From contig CBFFRP010000152.1 in assembly GCA_965644295.1 (NCBI GenBank), forward strand, positions 62,001 through 126,000: DNA of 64,000 nucleotides, in the 5' to 3' direction. Numbering within the stretch: position 1 is the first letter of the stretch; every line of letters begins with the position of its first letter. Shown here piece by piece: positions 20,537 to 30,900 of the stretch. Both the position numbers and the translations under genes were made by a program. The notes below the pieces were generated by a model. The model had not been told where the DNA came from and did not search any database. It saw nothing but the letters and a program-made list of their open reading frames with translations. The DNA comes from Paraphysomonas bandaiensis. Taxonomy: Eukaryota; Chrysophyceae.

Positions 20537-23118
20537 CTACTCCTTAGAAATTGTTGCAGATGTTTCACATCTCTCCAATACTAAAAGCATTTCACAGTGA
20601 GGAGTCATAGGAAACAGATCCACAGGAGTTGCTTGTACCGGGCGAAACGCTGCACCACGATACTTCTTACTTGAAGGGCCACATAGCATGGTACAGTCTC
20701 TCACTAGACTCTTTGTGGGGTTACACGACACATACACGAGTCTATCGATGCGAGAGCAGTTCCGAATGGCTTTAAGACAATCCACATGAAGTCCCTGATT
20801 TAAAAAGTCAGTCACACAAAGATAGTATATCATGGCTGCGCACCTCCCTAGGCGGGTCTACTACGGCCAACACTTTCTTTTCTTTGGATAATGCATGAAT
20901 TTGTCTTTGTAATTCTGCAGATAATCCGCCACCAGAAGAAGTGGAATGCCTATCATTGAGGATACTCTCGAGTACTCCTTCTGCCCTAGAGCACACAAAG
21001 GCTGCTGGACACTCACTGTCGCCCCCATTTTCTTCTCCCAGTAGTCTTAGGCCATTCAGCTTTGCATTTTCGTTTGCATCATCGATGGCTGGTCCGCATA
21101 TGTCGACCCCCACAACCCCTCCGACTTTCGCACGGGCACAGCATATGCCAATCGTTCCGGTTCCGCAGCATACATCTAAACATAACAGGTCTCTACCCTC
21201 CTCAGCATCATTGCCTCCGGAGCCTGTCTTAAGAGCATCTACTACGCGTGAATATAAAACTTCTGCAGCGGGAGTATTAACTTGGAAGAATGCCTGAGGA
21301 GACACTCGGAAAGTACAGTCGTTCATCGACTCAGTTACCACGTCCTACAATACATCTCATATAAGACATGCGCAGTATAGTCCATGCAAACGCATATGAT
21401 GCAATAACTGTAGCAGTGTATTTTACCTCTCCGTACAGTAGTTTCACGGGATGATCAGAAGCAGGAACCGATAGGCCATCGTAGACTTGCACACAGAGCC
21501 CAGTCACAAGCTTATTGTCTCCTGTTGTCAGGTTCGCTACCATCTCCTTTAGTCGTAACTCTTCAGTCGCCCACACGTCTTCAGGTACATTTTTTAAAGA
21601 CACACAGAGCATGGCTACCATTTGATTGTTGCGCTCACTGAAACGGCATGTTAACAGCCGCCATACCCCACTATGAGTCTTTTGATCATACACTGTAAGC
21701 TCAGTGTGGTTTCTGAGATGATTAGTAAATGCCCTAACAAGTTGCTTCATGGCGTCGGGGACGGTGGGGCAGTCATCCGGGCTACCAACAAGTACACCTT
21801 CACTGTAAGAAGACACCCTGAAGCCCAGTGCAGGCAAGTAAATGGGCTGATTATCATCAGCTGGTGATGTCTTCACCTCGGCATCTTGAGCTGTTTCTAT
21901 CGCTTCAGACTTCTGCAACTCATGGCCAAAGGTAAACTCACACTTGTTCCTGTGCGACAAGCCGTCAAATTATGCAAGATTACGCATTTCGGTATAGCAA
22001 CCCTTATATGGAATAGAGTTCCTTACCTGTAACCTTCCACCTGGGGGGAAGGGATGATGGGTAATACCTCGACGGACGATAGGACTGCATTCTAAATTTA
22101 ACAGTGCTCTAAAACATTCTCATTACTTACTTCCTTCTTGTTTGCTGGCAGAGAGCCACCCGGGGATCTCACTCACTGCCTGGCCCTGTCGCTTCTTCTG
22201 CTTATTCGATTGCATATAGCTATCTTTCACTTCGCGAACAATCTTCTCTAAACAATCCTTTCTCATAGCAGCGGTTTTGCGTGTGAGTTGCTCCTCGTAA
22301 GGAACATCCCACCATGGGCAGACAGCACTTTTTGCTGTGCGAGGTGGACCATCAATCCGCTGCTTTGTATTTCTGCCAGATTCATTATCACCATCATGTG
22401 GTCGTTTACGTTGCAACTGTGCAGATGTGTCCCGTATACAAGGATGCAACTGTGATAGCTCCTTTAATACATCACACTCCAATATCCATACCACACCATA
22501 CCTTATGCTTTCTAAACTCACAATCATGTAATAATGTTATGGCTTTATCACGTTCTTCTTCCGACTATATCATAAGAGACTATCCCATTAATACATACAT
22601 ACATGAGTTGATAGCATCGTATAAGACTCACATCGAATGTAATGAATGCAAAATTCTTATTTGGAATACTTTTCAGTTTTCTAAATATGATTTCTTTGGA
22701 TTTAATGAGCTTTTCAAGATCTTTTTTATTATAGTTCTGTGAAGAGATGAGATGAATGAGTGGTATGTATGTATGTATGAGTGTGTGTATGTGTATGAGT
22801 GTACATGTATGTATGAGTGTGTGTATGTGTATGAGTGTGTGTATAGGTGATATTATTTAGTATGTATGTAGTGTTTATATACGTGTATGTATACATCAGA
22901 ATATATGAAGTGATATGAAGTGATATGAAGTTATGTACAGGTCACTTCATACATACATACACTACATATACACATACAGATGCATACAAGTGAACATACA
23001 TACATATACATACATACATACACGTACATATGTATATATATAATAACTATAGCATATCTACCTTAGGCATGTTGTTTATGACCATCTGAGGCCATTGGGT
23101 AGTAGTTTCTTCCTCCAT
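20537..23118 (-). CDS. TRMT2A: tRNA (uracil-5-)-methyltransferase, TRMT2A-like, with RRM
   Basis: SAM-dependent enzyme making 5-methyluridine (T54) in tRNA. Eight exons: 23118-23062, 22736-22632, 22564-22502, about 22461-22131, 22091-22034, 21949-21427, 21344-20844 and 20794-20537, giving about 631 residues (human TRMT2A 625). The first three exons form an RRM (FAFITFDSEEERDKA). The catalytic part has the family pair RNKCEF, then RVSPQAFFQVNTPAAEVLY, the SAM motif LDVCCGTGTIG, DPPREGLH, the catalytic Cys in YVSCNP, and DLFPMTPHCEMLLVLER. Acceptors at 22462, 22450 and 22417 are all in phase, so the start of exon 4 is uncertain. The exon 5 donor is GTTACA, chosen because it restores GRNKCEF. 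Intron 1 is 325 nt and full of TACA-type repeats. Confidence 0.92.
22737..23061. repeat. TATG/TACA microsatellite inside TRMT2 intron 1
   Basis: Most of this intron is made of ATGTATG, GTGTATGA and ACATAC runs (22765-22870 and 22945-23030). A GAAGTGATATGAAGTGATAT direct repeat lies near 22906-22930. The intron is several times longer than others in the window, probably through microsatellite growth. Confidence 0.7.
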
Positions 23119-23573
23119 ATTATTAGATTTGCATGGATGAATGAGATCGATAATGTGGAGTGTTAATGGCTATAATGATAGTGGAATATACAGCAGTACA
23201 TGTACACACATATGTATATATATGGACGCTATGTACATGATTGTATAGTACATACTGCTATGTGTACAGTGTACTTGTATATGTGTATGGCTGCTACTAG
23301 GGCATACCGGTATATACAGCAGTGTATATGGGGGTGTTCACTGACACTGTGTACGTAACTACTGTACCATAGTACGAAACATAATCTCTTACAGTACAAA
23401 ACATTGATCTTTACAACAGTGTACACTCTGTAATCGTCTCTATGTACTTCTGTATGTACTGCTGTACCTCTACATGTACAACTATGCAACATATCCTCCT
23501 CCCAACACATGCACCTTAAGAAATTCACATTACTAACAACAAGCTGCTAATCTACAACATTCACATCACTTCC
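23119..23573. promoter_or_regulatory. Divergent promoter region, TRMT2 and small membrane protein
   Basis: 455 bp between two outward-facing start codons. Rich in TACAGCAGT/ACTGCTGTA words and TGTACA motifs scattered on both strands. No gene recognised. Confidence 0.45.
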
Positions 23574-24026
23574 ATGATCTCATTTCTATACCTTCGGCTA
23601 ATAGTTCTTGCTTTACTATTAAATTCCTATTGTTGCATAGATGTCAGTTGGATTCCTTCGGATCCTGAAGGGCCACTTCCACTTTCCAGGAATTATCGTG
23701 ATGCATTGCGTAAACTATGTGATATGATAGATACTAATGCACCATTACCATTACAAATATCAGAAAAGAAAGATGTTATACAGAGTTTATGTTTTAGGCT
23801 CGGTCAAGAGAATAATGATCCCTTAACAAGTATTGCTAGCAAAAGAAACCTTATGTTAGGGATTGCAGTAGTTGTGGGAGGATTGGCTATTGCGAAATAT
23901 GGTGGAGTTATGTTTCAGTGGTTTAAATCCCCTGTCAGTGGACACAAGGTTGGATCTCAGACTGCAACTCCTCAGGATATTCGGGAAATTCGCATGAAGA
24001 AATTTATGGAGAGTAAACAGTCTTAG
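23574..24026 (+). CDS. Small single-pass membrane protein, function unknown
   Basis: A 150-residue protein in a single exon. The first 22 residues (MISFLYLRLIVLALLLNSYC) form a good signal peptide. A lumenal or extracellular stretch of about 65 residues has two Cys. A second hydrophobic segment near residues 93-112 (LMLGIAVVVGGLAIAKYGG) is followed by a basic tail ending RMKKFMESKQS. This suggests a type I membrane protein with a short cytosolic tail. I recognise no family. It lies head to head with the TRMT2 gene. A/T-ending codons dominate, as in other gene 5' ends here. Confidence 0.65.
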   Translation: MISFLYLRLIVLALLLNSYCCIDVSWIPSDPEGPLPLSRNYRDALRKLCDMIDTNAPLPLQISEKKDVIQSLCFRLGQENNDPLTSIASKRNLMLGIAVVVGGLAIAKYGGVMFQWFKSPVSGHKVGSQTATPQDIREIRMKKFMESKQS

Positions 24027-24169
24027 TTCATGCCGTTTGTGTGTAACAGAGTGTGGTTGTAAGCTATTGCGAAAGAAGTATATTTAAATTTTAAATGTGC
24101 AATATAAATATCAGTGTAGTTCTTGCGTATATTCCATCTTGTATTTTCGTTTCCGTACCCTCATGAATG

Positions 24170-24440
24170 GCTTTAGTAGTAAGTGTCTGATTATTAGCAA
24201 TAGGCGTGTAAGAATCAGAACTAATGCAGCAAAACAATTTAACTGACTAGTGCTTAAATTTGATACCCTACTATTTGGCACTTCGAAAGCTGCTTGTGCG
24301 TCACCGCAAGCACTAATCTGCAACCACTATCGCTCTCTGTCCTTTGGGTGAACTAGCCCGGATGCTTGACTTCAGTACGCATCCCAAGAACACCTCGAAA
24401 AGGTGCGAGTCCGACTTTGTTGAGGGCGAAAGCTAAGCTA
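24170..24440 (-). repeat. Copy of the LINE-like 3' region, left of the HDAC relic
   Basis: Has the tail word TTAGCAATAGGCGTGTAAGA, then CCTACTATTTGGCACTTCGAAAGCTGCTTGTGCGTCACCGCAAGCAC split over 24271-24310, and CAACCACTATCGCTCT. The order and orientation match 7183-7400 and 25230-25460. The right part (CCCGGATGCTTGACTTC) is shared with the copy at 8205-8525. Confidence 0.65.
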
Positions 24441-24589
24441 GGTCTCATACTGAATCCCAAACTCATGGTGCTGATTGTTCAAGTATAATAAGAAATGTCT
24501 TGTCATTTTGAGATTATTTAGTTAAAACTTGAGTCCTATATTAAAGTAAAATACGTTAATTATATCACATCGCTGCTATAACCCCTTTC

Positions 24590-25212
24590 AACGCAAAATA
24601 CACTTCTTTACCTGTTTGTTTAAAGTATTCTGATATTGATGTCGTAAAATTAGCGGATAATCGGTATGTACATCGAGACCATTGGATACGATTATTGTGT
24701 CTATCATAGACATGTGTCGCTCTATAATAGGTTTTGCTATATCGTTTCAAACTTTTAAGATAGGAGTCGTCTTCTTTATCCTTTTTGAATAGAATTTTTA
24801 TACGGTATCTACAGGTCCTTCAACAGAACCTGTTCTAGGGTACGTGATACACGTTATAATGGTGCTTGGACACAATAAACAAATTGTCACGATTGTATAC
24901 CTTGACAAATGACTGTGTCCCATTACCGTGATGAAAATCCCAATCAAAAATGAGAACACCTGATTGTCTATGGCATTGAATATTATTGTACAGCGTAATT
25001 ACATTGTTAAAAATAAAAAAACCTTCATGACTGTCGGCGCAGGAATGATGACCAGGAGGTATAATTATGGCATATGCGTACTCATAACTATTATCCGCGA
25101 TCGCCAGTAATACTTTAGCCGTATGTTTTACTGCATATGCCGTAAATGGTGTTATCAAAGTACGCTGCCGAAATACTGACCCACATATGTATCGTTTCCA
25201 CACATAGTGCAT
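24590..25212 (-). pseudogene. Histone deacetylase fragment, decayed
   Basis: A class II-type histone deacetylase catalytic-domain relic. Frame 25212-24835 includes the active-site block IIPPGHHS (His pair), the GFFIFNNV segment and the metal-binding block FDWDFHHGNGTQ. It stops shortly after. In another frame, 24840-24590 continues with YPRTGSVEGP (FYPGTG-like) and IIVSNGLDVHTDYPL, the equivalent of the family's VSAGFDAHxDDPL. The N-terminal part of the domain, any start and the C-terminal end are missing, and at least one frameshift and stops break it. Repeat copies of one family flank it on both sides, so it may have been carried or trapped by that element. An active gene is unlikely. Confidence 0.8.
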
Positions 25213-25229
25213 TTTGAATCGACATTATA

Positions 25230-25460
25230 TATTGAAAGTTTTTTTATTGAAAAACCAGTACCAATATAGTGGCTAGTTGAATGCCAGACATACTAATTAG
25301 ACCTCTACCCATAACTAATCAGCACAAATTCCATTATCCTACTATTTAACGCTACAGAAGTTGCTTGTGCGTTGCCGCAAGCACCAAGGTGCGACCACTT
25401 CCGTTCTAGATGTTGATTGCGAGTTTCGCCATTGTCGTGTGTCCTAGGACTCACCGGCGC
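25230..25460 (-). repeat. Copy of the LINE-like 3' region, right of the HDAC relic
   Basis: About 230 bp align to 7183-7420. Shared parts are TATTGAA at the tail, ATATAGTGGCTAGTTGAATG, CCCATAACTAATCAGCACAA, GCCGCAAGCACCAAGGTGCG, CCACTTCCGTTCT and AGGACTCACCGGCGC. Part of the tail differs (TTATTGAAAAACCAGTACC). Confidence 0.75.
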
Positions 25461-26336
25461 TATATGATAGATGTGTATGTAGGGGACACGCTTAAGACTA
25501 CACATACATTGTGTGCAATTTGCATCGGGGACTGCCTTATGTACCTCACGGCAACCAGGGGAAACAGTACTATACCCTGCTGAGATTGGCGATCTGGTGG
25601 CCTTCCTTTAGGCACTGTGCTAAGTGGCTCGGAAGGATGTGGATGAAGGTCTTGCAAAAGGTTATAGCCTACTGTGAAGAAGCGTCGAAATCGACTCTTT
25701 TGCTGTCTTAGCCAGCGGTAGAGAGCACATGCAAGAGAGTGTATAGCTGGACAGGGGTGGGATATGAGGGGTGGGAATCGACATTAGCACGTGCCACACA
25801 ACTTTGAATCAAACACAAAACCCGACGTGTGACTATAGTGTAGGCTCGCTGTTACATGTTTCACCGCCTATAGAACCAAGATTTTGCACTAATTCTACCA
25901 CCCGCCTACCCTTGTACTAATGTAGCTGACCACATAGGTCACGCGCAGATTCTGTTGTCGCCCCGTCCGTGTTCACTTTCTCATAGCTATGCATGACTTA
26001 TACATGTAATTCGTGCAGATTCTAGTAGGACCATGTTTACCTTCCCATTACGTAACAAAGATTACGAGGAGCTTCTCAGTATAGGTCTAGCTTATGTAGT
26101 ACATCTGAAGCTCTATGCGAAGAGTACGATTGTAGAAGTTGGTTGTGAGAATTAAGAGCAATGGGAAATTTTAATACGAAAAAGCGTTAAAAATTATTAG
26201 AAAATGGAGTTGTGTTCGTTCACATTAGCTGTCAACAAATACAAATACGCACGAAAACCGACTTCTTAAGTCAACTTCTTCGTATATATGTTGATGTCAT
26301 GTACATCGTGCAGCATTAAAGTCAATAGTTCAGTAC
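25461..26336. other. Region without a clear gene
   Basis: Holds a broken coding-like stretch at about 25500-25710. The plus-strand frames switch and contain stops; it is possibly an old transposon piece continuing the adjacent repeat. The rest (25720-26336) has no recognised feature. A weak tRNA A-box-like string near 25711 was rejected. Confidence 0.35.
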
Positions 26337-27533
26337 TTATGCGCGAGTTGCCGTGCTGCGGGTGTTTCTTCTCCTCGTTGTGCGTGCCGGTTTCTCCACA
26401 ACGGCGGGAGAAGATTCAACCGGCTCAATCGGGTGGGCTTTCTGTCGGCGAGACTTAGACGAGGATGCTGTAGGTGTTTCATCAAGTGCCTTCCTTTTCC
26501 TGTTGCTAGCCGCTCTCTTCTTTTCTTGTTTCAGTGGAGCAGGTTCTTTTGATATTTTCGATCGGGCACTGCCCGCTTTTGTGGCTCTCCGCGTAGACAC
26601 CACAACTTGATGCTCTTCTATTTCCTCGCTCTCCTCATCACTATCCCCTGCTTCAGAAGAATCATCACTACTAGAGCTGTTTTTCAACTCGTCTAAGTTC
26701 ATTACCACTTTAAGGTCCTCGGGAGAGTGCACGTGATTAAACTGTATCCTTCGCACGAGCTGCTCAACATGCTCCTTTAATTCCTCTTGTGCAGCTTCTA
26801 TCTCAAGACGACGTGTGAAGGGCAAATCCTCTAAGGATGCACAATAGACGCCAGCTTTAGTCACTATGTTATGTAGAGTTTCCTTCACCCGGTTGGGGTC
26901 TTTAAATTCCCCTGCCATCATGGCGAGGCACAAAACGTTATCGATATCATCCAATGCGTTGTCCTTTATCTCAGTAACCACATCGTCCACTCCCTCTGAC
27001 AGTGTGGACTCTGCAAGCTTAAATAATAGGCGATTTAACTCGTCTCGACGTCGATGCTTCACCGGAAGAGATACATTGAGTTCCTCGAGCTCTGCAGTAC
27101 AGGAGAAAATCATGTTCTCTATAACAGCCCGCATTTCCACCATGCAACACTCATCTAAGTAACTGTCATCATTATCACTAGCAGAGCACTCCCCATCCAA
27201 GTGACGCTTAATTACGGCTTCAAATAAAGACTGTGCATTGAACAGTGTGGTTAACAGCCGTTTAATTACATGTTTATGAGTGTTAGCGAATTGCTCTACG
27301 TCTTCAAGTATAGCCGACATACCCAAGAGTCCTAGGTCCGTTACAGACTGCATTGATCGCAGAGGAGATATAAGTTGAGATATTTCTTTGCATAGACCGT
27401 TTAGTTTGACGTCAACGATTGAGTTAGTGTGTTCCACTGATGCCACATAGCAGTCACATTTCCTGGCGATAGATTGCTTTATTTTACTGGATTCTGCCCA
27501 GGCTTGATCCTCAATGCTGTTAATGTTACCCAT
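26337..27533 (-). CDS. Unknown protein with helical core and acidic/basic tail
   Basis: A single exon of 398 residues. Residues 1-290 are predicted mostly helical, without a family I recognise. From about 293 there is a Ser/Asp/Glu-rich acidic tract (NSSSSDDSSEAGDSDEESEE), followed by a Lys/Arg-rich tail with several candidate nuclear localisation signals (NRKRKALDE, KSRRQKAH, RTTRRRNTR). Acidic-then-basic tails of this kind are common in chromatin or nucleolar proteins; that role is an inference. The N-terminus MGNINS could also be N-myristoylated, which would argue for a membrane site instead. The start is the first in-frame ATG. The gene lies head to head with the giant membrane-protein gene, 460 bp apart. 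Confidence 0.75.
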   Translation of the reverse strand: MGNINSIEDQAWAESSKIKQSIARKCDCYVASVEHTNSIVDVKLNGLCKEISQLISPLRSMQSVTDLGLLGMSAILEDVEQFANTHKHVIKRLLTTLFNAQSLFEAVIKRHLDGECSASDNDDSYLDECCMVEMRAVIENMIFSCTAELEELNVSLPVKHRRRDELNRLLFKLAESTLSEGVDDVVTEIKDNALDDIDNVLCLAMMAGEFKDPNRVKETLHNIVTKAGVYCASLEDLPFTRRLEIEAAQEELKEHVEQLVRRIQFNHVHSPEDLKVVMNLDELKNSSSSDDSSEAGDSDEESEEIEEHQVVVSTRRATKAGSARSKISKEPAPLKQEKKRAASNRKRKALDETPTASSSKSRRQKAHPIEPVESSPAVVEKPARTTRRRNTRSTATRA

Positions 27534-27993
27534 TGAAAGAGTTATGCACGAGGCGGTATGGGAGGGGGTGGTAGTGTGGATGAGGGCGTGATCTGTTTAT
27601 CCACTCAGAGCAACTTAACTGTCAGATGCAATTGTTAGATGTAGTCTATGTAGTATACATACTACAGTGTATATATATATTACTACAATGGTATACTGTA
27701 CCTTCATACATGTACATACATACACACAAGTACGTCGTTGTAGTCTATTTCTACTAATGTATTCCAAGTATTCGTTACTGTAAAAAACGTGTCTGTTTAA
27801 GATACTTTCAGGAAAGGGAAGTATTGACATCTATATTCGCACATGATATACATACATATTGAGGTACCTCATCGTTATTACATACATATATATGCTGTAC
27901 TGTACCAATATATATAACCATATAGAGGCAGTAGTAAGTTCATCTCCTGCTGTAATTGGATATTATTAACAAATGTATGAATAAATCTTAGAA
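27534..27993. promoter_or_regulatory. Divergent promoter region, acidic protein and giant gene
   Basis: 460 bp between two outward-facing start codons. TATATATATATT at 27670-27681 and ATATATATAACC near 27909 are TATA-like. Scattered TACA repeats occur. No gene recognised. Confidence 0.45.
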
Positions 27994-30900
27994 ATGGGAT
28001 ATTTCATGTGGTTTCAATTATTGTTTGTATCGATCTCATTTTATATATCTGATGGGGCGAAATCAGACAGTTATTGTATTACCAAAACATCTACAACATC
28101 TGGTGATGTATCTTGTTTAAATGGTGATATATTTTTAAAAGGAAAATACATTGAAGTTGGTATTAATAATGTTGGTTCTTATGGTACTAATTCAACTGCA
28201 CCAAATTCATATGTATATGGTGGAAAACAATTAGGTTTTATTGCAGATTTTGATCAAAATGGGTTTGATAGTGGAAGTCGATATACCCCTGGCTTTGCTG
28301 GTGATTATTTTGTTCCAGGAATACCTATTGAAGGTATGGTTTATTTGAGTATTAAGTTTTAGTGAGGTAAGATATCTGTTTGAAGGGTGGATATTGCAGT
28401 GGACGACCTCTGCCGATGACACTCTTACGAAGGTCAACGAAGGTCTCATGGGTAGGGAGGACATCAAGCCCAGCACTTTCAGCATCACGTCTACAGATTC
28501 TACACAATCTAGTCTGTGGGTGGGCCGATCTGGAGATGTTCAAACCAGCATTACTACGTCTTTCAACAATGACGATATGTTTTTTACAACTCAAATAACT
28601 ATTCAAAATGTTGGATCGGATGTCATCAGTGATTTATATTGTGAGTGGATAAAAATTATACGCTTGACATTTGTTTTGTGTAATGTGTAATATGTTAGAC
28701 ATGCGCACTGTTGACCCAGATCCGGCTCGTGTATTCTACGGTCGTTATGATACTCTAAACTATGTGAACTTTCAGCCGGCAGCTGCCGATGGTAGCGACA
28801 GCGGCCTTCCTGCGGAGTATGTGAATCCTCTTTACCCCGATGCAGCTTTGGTTAGTGCCACTTCGGACAAGAATTTTGCCTTCTATGTAGGCTTAGGTAC
28901 TATCCATCCAAATGCCCGGGTGTCACATTTCGGTTTCGACGAGATGTGTCCTTGCAATGCTTGGTCGGATGGAGAAGGCGATGGAACATGGCGGAGATAC
29001 GGTGGGAATGATGTACTGAACACTGTTGACTATAAATCACGCATGCGCAAGAGGGACGAGGCAATTCACTTGGTATTTAAGTTCGACAAACTGCAATCTG
29101 GTGAGGTAGTGCAGTTTGGATTTGCCTACATTCTAGATGCGGACGATCTGGTAGATGCCATCACACGTATCTCCATCGTAACAATTACGCAACCTACACT
29201 TGAGGTATCTGGGTCGCGCGTTACATATTCCTTTGTATCAACTCAAGATTTCTCTTCTGCTGAATACTACGTGTTCGGAGTAAAACCCTCTGTTTCTATT
29301 TTGCCTGACTGGTACAAGGTTGGAGAGTTAACTGTGACTGATAGTGGAGACGCGGGGGCAAATGTTCCCCATACAATCTTCTTTAATAGTTTTGATTTCA
29401 GTGATGGTGATGTAGTACTGAAGGTTTTAACATACTCTTCTTCTGGATTATTATACAGTGCTTCCAAGGCGGCCCGTATATCTAACACTGGTGTTGCTAT
29501 GGACTTCGCCGAGGATGAAGATGATAGCACATGCACATTCACTTTCCCTCAGGCACCAGCAGTTACCCTTACACTTGAAAAACTTGTCAGTACCGATCCT
29601 GACCCCACATCAGTGCGGTTCTTCCGGGAGACCTTTTCAGGGGGCACAGTGCATTCAGTCGCTATAGGCACAGACAACGTTGCTCCTTTTCAGGTTACGG
29701 TGTCTGTAGCTGACCTGAGCGCCGGGGATGCAGTGGTGATTAAGGCCCTTATTACCCATGGTGATGATATAACACAAGCCACCATATGTGGCGAGGCCGT
29801 GGCTGTAAACTATGCCCCTACTGATATTACTCTCTTTCCTGCTTCAGGCTTGACCGTGGCTGAAGGCACAGCCATTGGAACAATTTTAGGAGCTTTTGAA
29901 ACGGTAGATGCAAACGTTGATGATTCTCATACGTACACGCTCACCAATAATGGTGGGGGGCTATTCAGCATTGTCAATGGTGAGCTAGTTGTGGCAGGAG
30001 TGCTAGACCACGAGACCATGCCCACAATCACTATTCGCGTGCGAACTGACGATGGAAATGGCTTAGACTGTTGTTTTGAGAAGAATATGGTAATCTATGT
30101 GACGAACGTAAATGAGCCTCCTTCTTCTCCTTCACTGACTTTGCAAGTTCGTGAGGATTCCCCTCTTAACACTGCAATCCATACCATTGAGGTTATGGAC
30201 CCCGACTTAAACGATGCTCATTCCTTCTCTTTGGTGAATCCGTCGTCGACCTTTGCATTGAGTGGTACTGGAACTATCTATGTTAAGAGTGCCCTCGACC
30301 ACGAGACAAAGGACACTTATTTCATCACAGTTCGTGTTTTAGACAATGGTGTGCCTAATCTTTTCGTTGATGTTCCCTACACTATAAGAGTTACTAACGT
30401 CAATGAGGCACCGACGTATATAATTATCGATTATGTTGCCACAGTGGGTGGCCCATTTAGTAACGTAATGGAGAATACACCTGTTAACACCGTTGTAGGC
30501 CAACTTTCGGCGCAGGATCCGGATATTGGAGATAGTCACTCTTTCTCTCTTGTGTCGAGCACTGGTGGCGTTTTTGGAGTTAGACCAAATGGTGAGGTGT
30601 ATGTGCTAAGTCCGATCGACTTCGAGTCGCTGGGTTCGTTAGTCGCTCTTGCAGTCAAGGTTACGGATGCTGGTGGTCTTGACTATGTGCAGACCATAAA
30701 GGTGAAGATCGGGGATGACCCAGAGGTACCAGTTATTCCTAATAGTGAAATCGTGTGCTATGTGGACGAAGACCGAGTGCACGGAGAAACTGTGAAATCT
30801 GAGACACCTGGTGTGCCTTCGTACGATTGCGCCATCTATGCTTCTTCTGTTGACGGCACCGACCTAGTGTACTTCATTTCCTCGGACTCATCGGAGACAG

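Noticed and set aside
22462-22527. TRMT2 start at the ATG near 22527
   Set aside because: Upstream exons (23118-22502) encode a convincing RRM in frame, which this start would lose. The ATG lies within exon 3 in a different frame.
25705-25815. tRNA gene
   Set aside because: An A-box-like TAGCCAGCGGTAGAG occurs near 25711, but there is no proper B box, anticodon stem or acceptor pairing at tRNA spacing.
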